Part shown: one piece after another, positions 44,318 through 51,882 of the stretch
How positions within the stretch are numbered: position 1 is the stretch's first letter
Layout of the letters: each line of letters opens with the position of its first letter
From: Pseudonocardia hierapolitana
GTDB lineage: Bacteria > Actinomycetota > Actinomycetes > Mycobacteriales > Pseudonocardiaceae
Direction of reading: 5' to 3'
DNA: 64,000 nucleotides
Assembly: GCF_007994075.1 (NCBI RefSeq)
Contig: NZ_VIWU01000001.1
Location: forward strand, 7,688,001-7,752,000
The notes under the pieces: model-generated
Database searches by the model: none
Told to the model about the DNA's origin: nothing
Seen by the model: the letters and a program-made list of their open reading frames with translations, nothing else
Position numbers and translations under genes: made by a program

Positions 44318-46674
44318 GCCCCGACCCGGGCCGCGCCTTCGCCGTGGAGCCGTGGGTGGTGCGGGAGCCACGGTTGGATCTGGACCGGATGGGCCAGGTC
44401 GAGTCGGTGTTCGCGCTGTCCAACGGGCACATCGGGCTGCGGGGCAACCTCGACGAGGGGGAGCCGCACGCGATGCCGGGGACGTACCTGAACTCGTTCT
44501 ACGAGCGGCGGCCGCTGCCGTACGCGGAGGGCGGGTACGGCTACCCGGAGTCCGGGCAGACGATCATCAACGTCACCAACGGCAAGCTGATCCGGCTGCT
44601 GGTGGAGGACGAGCCGTTCGACCTGCGCTACGGCCAGCTGCGTCGCCACGAGCGGGTGCTGGACCTGCGGGCCGGCACGCTCACCCGCGAGGTCGAGTGG
44701 GCGTCGCCCGCGGGCCGGATGGTGCGGGTGCGCTCCACCCGGCTGGTGTCGCTCACCCAGCGCGCGATCGCCGCGATCGAGTACGAGGTGGAGGTGCTCG
44801 ACGCGCCCGCCCTGCTCGTGTTGCAGTCCGAGTTGGTGGCCAACGAGCAGCTGCCCTCCCGCGACGAGGCCGACCCGCGCGTCGAGGCCGCCCTCACCGA
44901 CCCGCTGGTCGCCGAGCAGCACCGCTGCGACGAGGCCGGGGCCACGCTGCTGCACCGCACCCGCCGTTCCGGCCTGCGGGTGGCTGCGGCGATGGACCAC
45001 GAGGTGCACGGCCCGGAGGGCGTGAAGGTCACCTCGGAGGCCACCGAGGACATCGGCCGCACCACGGTGATCGCCCGGCTCGAACCCGGCCAGACGTTGC
45101 GGCTGGTGAAGTACCTGGCCTACGGCTGGTCGTCGCGCCGGTCGCTGCCCGCGCTGCACGACCAGGTCCGGGCGGCGCTCGCGGCGGCGCGCTACACCGC
45201 CTGGGAGGGCCTGTGCGGCGAGCAGCGCGCCTACCTGGACGACTTCTGGCAGACCGCGGACGTCGAGATCGACGGTGACGCCGAGCTGCAGCAGGCGGTC
45301 CGCCTCGCCGTCTTCCACGTGCTGCAGGCCGGCGCCCGGGCGGAGCGCCGCGCGATCGGGGCGAAGGGCCTCACCGGCGAGGGTTACGACGGGCACACGT
45401 TCTGGGACACCGAGACCTTCTGCCTGCCCGTCCTGTCCCACCTCGCCCCGGACGCCGCGGCCGACGCCCTGCGTTGGCGGCAGTCGATCCTCCCCCTCGC
45501 CTACGAACGCGCGGAGCAGCTGGGGCTGAAAGGTGCGGCGTTCCCGTGGCGCACCATCCGGGGGCAGGAGTGTTCGGGCTACTGGCCTGCCGGCACCGCG
45601 GCGTTCCACATCAACGCCGACATCGCCGACGCCGTGCGCCGGCACGTGGCGGCCACCGGGGACGTGGTGTTCGAACGCGAGGTGGGGCTGGAGCTGCTGG
45701 TGGCCACCGCGCGGCTGTGGCGCTCATTGGGGCACCACGACTCGGCGGGGGAGTTCCGGATCGACGGGGTGACCGGTCCGGACGAGTACACGGCCATCGT
45801 CGACAACAACGTCTACACCAACGTGATGGCGCAGCAGAACCTGCGGGTCGCCGCCGACACCGCTGCGCGGCACGCGCGGGCGGCGGCGAAGCTCGGGGTG
45901 AACGCGGAGGAGATGGCGTCCTGGCGGGACGCCGCGAAGTCGATGCGGATCCCGTTCGACGAGGTCCTGGGGGTGCACCCCCAGGCCGAGGGGTTCACCC
46001 ACCACCAGGTGTGGGACTTCGAGAACACGCCCCCGGAGAAGTACCCGCTGCTGCTGCACGTGCCGTACTTCGACCTGTACCGCAAGCAGGTGATCAAGCA
46101 GGCGGACCTGGTGCTGGCGATGCAGCTGCGGCCGGACGCGTTCTCGCCGGAGCAGATGCGCCGCAACTTCGCCTACTACGAGGCGCTGACGGTGCGCGAC
46201 TCGTCACTGTCGGCGTGCACGCAGGCGGTGGTGGCGGCGTGGACCGGGCACCTGGATCTCGCCTACGACTACCTGGCCGAGGCCGCGCTGGTGGACCTGG
46301 ACGACCTGGCGGGCAACTCCGATCACGGGGTGCACATCGCGTCGATGGCCGGCACCTGGACGGCGGTGGTGGCCGGGTTCGGCGGGATGCGGATGGACGA
46401 CGGCGGGATCGTCTTCGCCCCGCGCCTGCCTCCCGCCCTGTCGCGGATCTCGTTCGGTCTCAAGTGGCAGGGCCGGCTGCTGCGGGTGGAGATCCGGCCC
46501 GACGAGGCGGAGTACCGCCTGGTCTCGGGGCCGCCGATGCGGCTGCGCCACCACGGCGAGCCCCTCGCGCTCGCCGACGAGCCGCAGGTGCGGCCGATCC
46601 CGGCGCTCGAGCCGGTGGAGCCGGTCGAGCAGCCCTACGGCCGCGGTCCCAAGGCGCGCCACCCGGGTAGCTAG
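44314..46674 (+). CDS. GH65 disaccharide phosphorylase (maltose/trehalose/kojibiose type)
   Basis: 786 residues, full length. Domains in order: N-terminal beta-sandwich, helical linker, (alpha/alpha)6 barrel, C-terminal sheet. The general acid is E491 in TGPDEYT; the phosphate-binding region and FWDTETF are present. It should split an alpha-linked glucose disaccharide with phosphate to beta-glucose 1-phosphate plus glucose, paired with the HAD mutase upstream. The exact disaccharide cannot be told from motifs. Its TAG stop lies inside the left arm of the palindromic element that follows. Confidence 0.92.
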   Translation: MSPDPGRAFAVEPWVVREPRLDLDRMGQVESVFALSNGHIGLRGNLDEGEPHAMPGTYLNSFYERRPLPYAEGGYGYPESGQTIINVTNGKLIRLLVEDEPFDLRYGQLRRHERVLDLRAGTLTREVEWASPAGRMVRVRSTRLVSLTQRAIAAIEYEVEVLDAPALLVLQSELVANEQLPSRDEADPRVEAALTDPLVAEQHRCDEAGATLLHRTRRSGLRVAAAMDHEVHGPEGVKVTSEATEDIGRTTVIARLEPGQTLRLVKYLAYGWSSRRSLPALHDQVRAALAAARYTAWEGLCGEQRAYLDDFWQTADVEIDGDAELQQAVRLAVFHVLQAGARAERRAIGAKGLTGEGYDGHTFWDTETFCLPVLSHLAPDAAADALRWRQSILPLAYERAEQLGLKGAAFPWRTIRGQECSGYWPAGTAAFHINADIADAVRRHVAATGDVVFEREVGLELLVATARLWRSLGHHDSAGEFRIDGVTGPDEYTAIVDNNVYTNVMAQQNLRVAADTAARHARAAAKLGVNAEEMASWRDAAKSMRIPFDEVLGVHPQAEGFTHHQVWDFENTPPEKYPLLLHVPYFDLYRKQVIKQADLVLAMQLRPDAFSPEQMRRNFAYYEALTVRDSSLSACTQAVVAAWTGHLDLAYDYLAEAALVDLDDLAGNSDHGVHIASMAGTWTAVVAGFGGMRMDDGGIVFAPRLPPALSRISFGLKWQGRLLRVEIRPDEAEYRLVSGPPMRLRHHGEPLALADEPQVRPIPALEPVEPVEQPYGRGPKARHPGS

Positions 46675-46838
46675 TGCTCCCCGCCGGAGGTTCGCCAAGG
46701 GTCTCGGCGGCCCAGCTCCCCGCTGGACGCAGCGGCGAACAGCCCGAGTGCGCCCGGTGCGAGGGCTGCTCGCCGCCACGCCCAGCGAGAAGCTGGATCC
46801 ACCGATACCCCCGACGAACCTCCGGCGGGAAGCACTAG
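46671..46838. mobile_element. 168-bp palindromic MITE-like element
   Basis: Terminal inverted repeats of 26 bp at 46671-46696 and 46813-46838 (24 of 26 match) begin CTAGTGCT. The inside is also self-complementary: CCAGCT...GCTGG and GCGGCGAACAGCCC/GGGCTGCTCGCCGC pair with few mismatches up to a small loop. The whole can fold as one long hairpin. There is no ORF inside. The left end supplies the GH65 stop codon. No clear target duplication is seen. Confidence 0.7.
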
Positions 46839-46854
46839 CACCAGGGCGCCTGCG

Positions 46855-46879
46855 CGTACCCGGTCGCCGACCGGGTACG
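46855..46879. promoter_or_regulatory. Perfect 11-bp inverted repeat before the DksA/TraR-type gene
   Basis: CGTACCCGGTC-GCC-GACCGGGTACG ends 34 bp before the GTG start. It may be an operator of the zinc-finger gene or a terminator of the preceding transcript; there is no T-run. Confidence 0.5.
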
Positions 46880-46913
46880 TGATCGGGGACGCCGAGCAGG
46901 AAGGAGAACGCTC

Positions 46914-47273
46914 GTGGATCCCGACCGCGCCCGACAGCTGCTGAACGGTGAGCTGGACGCACTCGACGAGCGGCTGCGCGCCGCCGAGGAGAACCGCGCC
47001 GAGACCACCGCGGACCCGTACGGGCCGGAGGGTGCTCTCGGCCAGCACCCCGGCGACTACGGCTCCGACGTGAACGCGACGATGGAAGCCCGCATGAGCG
47101 TCGAGACGATCACCGAGCAGCGCCGCCGCGTCCTGGACGCGATCGAGCGGCTGGACGAGGGCGGGTACGGGCGGTGCGTCGTGTGCGAACGCGAGATCGA
47201 CGACGAGCGGCTGGAGGCCCGGCCGGAGGTGCGCACCTGCCGGGAGCACGCGGACACCCCGGTGGTGACCTAG
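46914..47273 (+). CDS. TraR/DksA-type zinc-finger protein
   Basis: 119 residues. An N-terminal helical hairpin is followed by GGYGRCVVCEREI and a later RTCREH; with CVVC the set suggests a zinc finger, though the last ligand is His rather than the usual Cys. Actinobacterial members bind RNA polymerase or act in stress responses. The start GTG at 46914 has AAGGAG upstream. Its stop is again supplied by the sequence CTAGTGCTCCCC, as for GH65. Confidence 0.82.
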   Translation: MDPDRARQLLNGELDALDERLRAAEENRAETTADPYGPEGALGQHPGDYGSDVNATMEARMSVETITEQRRRVLDAIERLDEGGYGRCVVCEREIDDERLEARPEVRTCREHADTPVVT

Positions 47274-47286
47274 TGCTCCCCGCCGG
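47270..47286. repeat. Solo copy of the MITE terminal sequence
   Basis: 17 bases, CTAGTGCTCCCCGCCGG, are identical to the outer end of the element at 46671. It also holds the TAG stop of the zinc-finger gene. No partner arm is visible downstream, so it may be a decayed element end or a preferred target. Confidence 0.55.
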
Positions 47287-47345
47287 CCGACGGCCGAGGC
47301 GGCGATCCCGGGTTCGCACGTCCCTCGCCCGGGTAGAGGGGGTGC

Positions 47346-48413
47346 GTGAGCGAGGCACCCGAGGAGTTGGTGCGGGTCGACCCGGCTGAGCCCGGCTTCT
47401 CCCGCCGCCGCCGTGGGCGCGGGTGGAGCTTCTACGACTGCGCGGGCGACCCGATCACCGATCCCGCCGAGATCGCCCGCATCAAGTCCCTCGCCATCCC
47501 GCCCGCGTGGCAGGAGGTGTGGATCTGCCCCGACCACAGCGGGCACATCCAGGCCGTCGGCATCGACGTCGCGGGTCGGCGCCAGTACCGCTACCACGAG
47601 GAATGGCGCCGCCGCCGGGACCGGGAGAAGTACGAGCGGGTGCTCACGCTCGGGCAGGCCCTGCCCGAGGTGCGGGTGGAGCTGGCGCAGCGGCTGCGGG
47701 AGAAGGGCCTCGGCCGCGATCGCGTGCTCGCCGCCGGGGTGCGGATGCTCGACGTCGGTGTCTTCCGGCCGGGCGGTGAGGAGTACGCCCCCGGGGACGA
47801 CGACGAGGACGGCACGTTCGGGCTCGCCACGTTGCGTCGGGAGCACGTGCGGCTGCGCCAGGGCGCGGTGGAGTTCTCCTACCCGGCGAAGGGCGGGGTG
47901 CCGCGCACGCTCGTGCTGCGCGACCCGCTGCTGCACGGCATCGTGAACTCGTTGCGCCGCCGCCGTGGCGGAGGGGAGGACCTGCTCGCCTACCGCGTCG
48001 GCCGCGGATGGCACGACGTGCGGGCCGAGGACCTCAACGCGGCGGTCAAGGAGCTGATCGGTGATCAGTTCAGCTGCAAGGACCTGCGCACCTGGAACGC
48101 CACCGTGCTCGCCGCCGTCACCCTCGCCGCCCGGGTCGCCCAGGACGGGGTGCCCGAGAAGGAACGCGCCCGTACGCGGGTCGTGAACCGCGCGCTCGAG
48201 GACGTCGCGGCCCACCTCGGGAACACCCCGGCGATCGCCCGCAGCTCGTACGTGGATCCACGCGTGATCGAGCGCTTCGAGGACGGCCGCACGGTGCTGC
48301 GGGCGTTGCGGAGTCTCCAGAACGGTTCGTCCGTGCCGGACCTGACGGAGGACAGCGCCCGCGCCGCGGTGGAGCGGGCGGTCGTCCGGCTCATCGCCTC
48401 CGACGCGGCGTGA
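47346..48413 (+). CDS. DNA topoisomerase IB (poxvirus/bacterial type)
   Basis: 355 residues. The catalytic tyrosine is Y302 in SSYVDPRVI; the arginine/lysine set is in the FSCKDLRTWNATV and WQEVWICPDHSGHIQAVG regions. It relaxes supercoils by forming a 3'-phosphotyrosine link. The GTG at 47346 is used. It lies beside no other replication gene. Topo IB is found in a subset of bacteria, often gained by transfer, but base composition here matches the neighbours. Confidence 0.92.
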   Translation: MSEAPEELVRVDPAEPGFSRRRRGRGWSFYDCAGDPITDPAEIARIKSLAIPPAWQEVWICPDHSGHIQAVGIDVAGRRQYRYHEEWRRRRDREKYERVLTLGQALPEVRVELAQRLREKGLGRDRVLAAGVRMLDVGVFRPGGEEYAPGDDDEDGTFGLATLRREHVRLRQGAVEFSYPAKGGVPRTLVLRDPLLHGIVNSLRRRRGGGEDLLAYRVGRGWHDVRAEDLNAAVKELIGDQFSCKDLRTWNATVLAAVTLAARVAQDGVPEKERARTRVVNRALEDVAAHLGNTPAIARSSYVDPRVIERFEDGRTVLRALRSLQNGSSVPDLTEDSARAAVERAVVRLIASDAA

Positions 48414-48419
48414 GGCGCG

Positions 48420-49064
48420 TCAGTGCACGACCTCGTGCGTCCAGGTCTCCCGGGGCTGGTGGTGCAGCCGCCAGTAGTGCTCCGCGATGTCGTCGGGATC
48501 CCACGCCGTGCCCGGCGCGACCGGCCCGGCGACCGTGACGGTGGCGATGTGCAGGCCCGCCTCCCGGTACTGCAGGTCGAGGAGCGCGGCGAGCGTCCGG
48601 ACGCCCGCCTTGCCCAGCGACAGGCTCACGTAGCCCGGCTTCGGTTCCGGCATCCCGCCGGTGACCAGGAAGGTGCCGCTGCCCCGGGCAGCCATCCGGG
48701 GGAGCACCTGCGCCGCGGCGGTGAGGGCGCCGACGACGTTGACCGACCACGCGGCGAGCTGGTCCGCCGCGGCGAGCTCACCGGGCGCGTCCGGTCGCAC
48801 GAGCGCCACGTTGTACACGACGACGTCCGGCACGCCGAACCGCTCCTCCGCGGCGCTGAGCGCGGCGCGCAGCGCATCCTCGTCGGCGACGTCGGCGGCG
48901 AGCGCCAGCACGTCCGCACCGGTCGCCCGGATGCTCGCCGCGGCCGCGTCCACGGTCGGTTCCGACCGCGCCACGACCGTCACCGGCATCCCGCCTCGGG
49001 CGAACCTGCACGCGACCGACCGGCCGATCCCCGGCCCTGCTCCCAGCACCACTGCACCTGCCAT
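48420..49064 (-). CDS. SDR-fold protein lacking the catalytic Ser-Tyr pair
   Basis: 214 residues. The nucleotide motif GAGPGIGRSVA is intact, but NNAG is replaced by YNVALV, the catalytic Ser region reads LVTGG and the YxxxK is replaced by SLSLGKAG with only the Lys in place. Either another residue serves as acid or it is a non-catalytic NAD(P) sensor. It is convergent with topoisomerase IB and divergent from the PfpI gene. ATG at 49064. Confidence 0.75.
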   Translation of the reverse strand: MAGAVVLGAGPGIGRSVACRFARGGMPVTVVARSEPTVDAAAASIRATGADVLALAADVADEDALRAALSAAEERFGVPDVVVYNVALVRPDAPGELAAADQLAAWSVNVVGALTAAAQVLPRMAARGSGTFLVTGGMPEPKPGYVSLSLGKAGVRTLAALLDLQYREAGLHIATVTVAGPVAPGTAWDPDDIAEHYWRLHHQPRETWTHEVVH

Positions 49065-49144
49065 GGCCGCGGACGGTAGGGCCTCACACCGGTGTCAAGG
49101 TCAAGGGCGTGCGTAGCCGCACCGTCCACGGGTACGCGACGGGC

Positions 49145-49723
49145 ATGACTGGCAAGTTGGACGGAAAGCGCATCGCGATCCTCGCCACGGACGGTGTGGA
49201 GCAGGTGGAGCTCACCGAGCCGCGCGACGCCGTGACCAGGGAGGGCGCCCGCACGGAGATCGTCTCGGTGGCCGAGGGCGAGATCCAGGCGATGAACGGG
49301 GACATCACCCCGGCCGAGAAGTTCACCGTCGACAGGACTGCGGCGCAGGCGAAGGCCGCCGACTACGACGCCCTGATCATGCCCGGCGGAACCGTCAACG
49401 CCGACCGTCTCCGGATGGATGAGCACGTGCGCGACTTCGTGCGCGACGCGTTCCGGGCGGGCACCCCGGTCGGGGTGATCTGCCACGGCCCGTGGACCCT
49501 GGTCGAGGCCGACCTCGTCCGGGGCCGGACGCTCACCTCCTACCCGAGCCTGCGCACGGACATCCGCAACGCCGGCGGCAACGTCGTCGACGAGGAGGTC
49601 GTCACCGACAACGGCCTGGTCTCGAGCCGCAACCCCGACGACCTCCCCGCGTTCTGCGCGAAGATCGTGGAGGAGTTCGCGGAGGGCGCGCACCGGGTGC
49701 ACGACCAGGGCGCGACCGTGTGA
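49145..49723 (+). CDS. DJ-1/PfpI-family protein
   Basis: 192 residues. The nucleophile-elbow cysteine is C113 in VICHGPW, with the conserved Glu in the VEQVELTEP region and the His after the Cys. Family members are deglycases or small-molecule hydratases protecting from reactive carbonyls. The ATG at 49145 is chosen since conserved sequence starts LDGKRIAIL. It is followed by small stress-type genes. Confidence 0.88.
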   Translation: MTGKLDGKRIAILATDGVEQVELTEPRDAVTREGARTEIVSVAEGEIQAMNGDITPAEKFTVDRTAAQAKAADYDALIMPGGTVNADRLRMDEHVRDFVRDAFRAGTPVGVICHGPWTLVEADLVRGRTLTSYPSLRTDIRNAGGNVVDEEVVTDNGLVSSRNPDDLPAFCAKIVEEFAEGAHRVHDQGATV

Positions 49724-49804
49724 GCGCGACCGGGATGGGTGCGACCGGGTGACAGCGCGTCCCGGCGCTGCGTCAACCGTCACTCCATCGGGTAGTCATG
49801 CTCC

Positions 49805-50422
49805 ATGACCGAGTGGCGCACCGGCGGCAACGGCACGCAGCAGTTCCCCGGTAGTCGTGCCGACGGGCGTGGAGAAGGCCCGCTCCAGCGTGCTGACCGC
49901 AACATGATCGAGCTGCTGCAGGAGCTGCGCGTGGCGCAGACCGGCGTGCAGATCCTGTTCGCGTTCCTGCTGACCCTCTCGTTCACCGAGCGGTTCGGCT
50001 CGGTGAACGAGACGCAGCGCTGGACCTACGTGGTCACGCTCCTGCTCTCGGTGGTCACGGCGGGGCTCTTCGTCGCCCCCGCAGCCGTGCACCGCGTCAC
50101 GTTCCGGCGCGGGGTGAAGCCGGAGACGGTGCAGCTCGGGCACCGGTTGTTCACCCTCGGCCTCGGTGCGCTCGCGCTGACGCTCACCGGCTCCGTACTG
50201 CTCGTGCTCGACGTCGCGGTCGGGCTGTCGTTCGCGATCTCTTCCGCGGCGGCGGTCATGGTCGTGCTGTGCCTGCTGTGGTTCGTGCTGCCGATCCCGC
50301 TGCTGCGCCGCACGCGGCCGAACCCGGTGCCCCATCCCAACGACTGCGACGGAGGCGCGGGCGACGACGACGGGCCGTCGCCCGACGATCGGGCGACGGC
50401 CCGTGAGCCCTCCTCGGCCTGA
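49805..50422 (+). CDS. DUF6328 four-helix membrane protein
   Basis: 205 residues. The core begins ELLQELRVAQTGVQILFAFLLTL, the hallmark of the family, and has four membrane helices; both ends are hydrophilic, the C-terminus Asp-rich. A long hairpin (50370-50404) lies inside the last codons. Function unknown. The gene is next to SRPBCC and SigF-type stress genes. Confidence 0.8.
   Translation: MTEWRTGGNGTQQFPGSRADGRGEGPLQRADRNMIELLQELRVAQTGVQILFAFLLTLSFTERFGSVNETQRWTYVVTLLLSVVTAGLFVAPAAVHRVTFRRGVKPETVQLGHRLFTLGLGALALTLTGSVLLVLDVAVGLSFAISSAAAVMVVLCLLWFVLPIPLLRRTRPNPVPHPNDCDGGAGDDDGPSPDDRATAREPSSA
50370..50404. terminator. 16-bp perfect stem hairpin inside the 3' end of the DUF6328 gene
   Basis: ACGGGCCGTCGCCCGA and TCGGGCGACGGCCCGT flank CGA. 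It ends 18 bases before the DUF6328 stop and lies 33 bp from the end of the convergent SRPBCC gene, so it can serve as terminator for both. The coding sequence has accommodated it (GPSPDDRATAR). Confidence 0.6.
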
Positions 50423-50436
50423 GGGCCGGCGGTCTC

Positions 50437-50946
50437 CTACCCGGGCAGGTCGCGCGGCAGGTTCGCCGGACCGCTCTGCGGCTGCTGAGGGCTGCGGCCG
50501 ACGTCCCCGCGCCAGCCGCCCTCCTCCTGGCCGCGGGACTCGATGAACTCCTTGAACTTCTGCAGGTCGCCCTTCACGCGCTGCTGCACGATGCCCAGCG
50601 CGTCGCCCGCCTTCTCGACGAACCCCGAGGGGTCGTGCTCGAGCTGCAGGGTGATCCGCGTCTTCCGGTCGTCGAGGCGGTGGAACGTCACGACACCCGA
50701 CTGATGGGTGCCCCGATCGGTCCGCCATGCGACGCGCTCGTCGGGGTGCTGCTCGGTGATCTCGGCGTCGAACTCGCGCTCGACACCGGCGATCTTCGTG
50801 ACCCAGTGCGTGCGCGTCGGTGTGAGCTGCTCGATGCGTTCGACGCCCTCCATGAACTTCGGGAACGACTCGAACTGCGTCCACTGGTTGTAGGCCGTGC
50901 TCACGGGCACGGCAACGTCGACGGTCTGCACAACCTCGGTGGTCAT
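50437..50946 (-). CDS. SRPBCC/START-like (polyketide cyclase-type) protein
   Basis: 169 residues. Starts VVQTVDVAVPVSTAYNQWTQFESFPKFM, the usual SRPBCC opening, and keeps the RVAWRT core and a C-terminal helix. The last 35 residues are a Gly/Gln/Pro-rich tail. It probably binds a hydrophobic ligand in the cytoplasm. It follows the SigF-type gene by 28 bp on the same strand, so it may belong to the SigF stress regulon. Confidence 0.82.
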   Translation of the reverse strand: MTTEVVQTVDVAVPVSTAYNQWTQFESFPKFMEGVERIEQLTPTRTHWVTKIAGVEREFDAEITEQHPDERVAWRTDRGTHQSGVVTFHRLDDRKTRITLQLEHDPSGFVEKAGDALGIVQQRVKGDLQKFKEFIESRGQEEGGWRGDVGRSPQQPQSGPANLPRDLPG

Positions 50947-50974
50947 GCCCGAGGCGTACCCGACCAGCGCCCGT

Positions 50975-51745
50975 CTACCCGTCCTCGGTCATGCGCCGCC
51001 GCAGCTGGGCCACCGTCTGGGACAGCAGGCGCGACACGTGCATCTGCGAGATCCCGACGCGGTCGGCGATCTGGGTCTGCGTGAGGTTGCCGAAGAAACG
51101 CAGCAGCAGGATCATGCGCTCCCGCTCGGGCAGCTCGTCGAGCAGCGGCGCGAGCGTCTCGCGGTACTCGACCTTGTCCAGCTCGGCGTCGACGTCCCCG
51201 AGCGTGTCGGTGAGGGGCGTGTCGGCCCCGGCCACCAGCTCGTCGAGAGAGCTGCTGCGGTAGGCCTGCTGGGCGTCGAGGCCCTCCACGACCTCCTCGG
51301 CGGGCAGGCCGAGCCGGGCCGCGATCTCGCTGGGCCGTGGGGCGCGGCCGAGCTCCTGCGACAGCGGGCCGATCGCGCCGTTGATCGCGCTCTGCAGGTC
51401 CTTGAGACGCCGTGGCACCCGCATCGACCAGGTCCGGTCGCGGAAGTGCCTGCGGATCTCACCGGTGATGGTCGGGACCGCGTAGGAGAGGAAGTCGATC
51501 CCGCGGGAGGGCTCGAACCGGTCGACGGCGTTGAGCAGCCCGACCGTGCCTGCCTGCTCGAGGTCGTCGACCGGTTCCCCGCGGCCGGCGAACCGGCGTG
51601 CGATGTGCTGCACGACGGGCAGGTATCCGGTGACGAGCTTGGCCCGCAACGCCGGCCGCTCGGGGTGGTCGGGCGGCAACGCCGCGAACTCCTCGAAGAG
51701 CGGAGCGAGATGGGCGTAGTCGGAGTCCCGGGACGTGTCGCTCAT
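50975..51745 (-). CDS. SigF/SigB-type stress sigma factor
   Basis: 256 residues. Region 2 (DDLEQAGTVGLLNAVDRFEP, GIDFLSYAVPTITGEIRRHFRD), region 3 and region 4 (QTQIADRVGISQMHVSRLLSQ) are complete. No anti-sigma gene is adjacent, unlike the usual rsbW-sigF order. A GTTT-N16-GGGTA element 48-72 bp upstream matches SigF/SigB promoters and implies autoregulation. ATG at 51745 chosen from the conserved start of the family. Confidence 0.9.
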   Translation of the reverse strand: MSDTSRDSDYAHLAPLFEEFAALPPDHPERPALRAKLVTGYLPVVQHIARRFAGRGEPVDDLEQAGTVGLLNAVDRFEPSRGIDFLSYAVPTITGEIRRHFRDRTWSMRVPRRLKDLQSAINGAIGPLSQELGRAPRPSEIAARLGLPAEEVVEGLDAQQAYRSSSLDELVAGADTPLTDTLGDVDAELDKVEYRETLAPLLDELPERERMILLLRFFGNLTQTQIADRVGISQMHVSRLLSQTVAQLRRRMTEDG

Positions 51746-51792
51746 CGCACGCCCTCGTCGCGCGGGAAGGCCGGGAGGTGCACGCGAAGACC

Positions 51793-51817
51793 TACCCGCG
51801 GCCTGCGGACCGGAAAC
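51793..51817 (-). promoter_or_regulatory. SigF/SigB-type promoter of the sigma gene
   Basis: On the minus strand GTTT is followed after 16 bases by GGGTA, the SigF/SigB family consensus. It drives the SigF-type gene and lies 66 bp before the divergent helR start. Confidence 0.65.
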
Positions 51818-51882
51818 TCGGCCGCTGGTACGTTCATAAGTCGCCCTGCCGTCGTTCTCCCGCACGCGAAGGTGATCTGCCG

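Noticed and set aside
51746..51865. Longer N-terminus for the SigF-type factor
   Set aside because: The extension runs through the SigF-type promoter and has no conserved sequence.
51778..51882. Rifamycin-associated element before helR
   Set aside because: No matching inverted repeat is visible in the divergent region.
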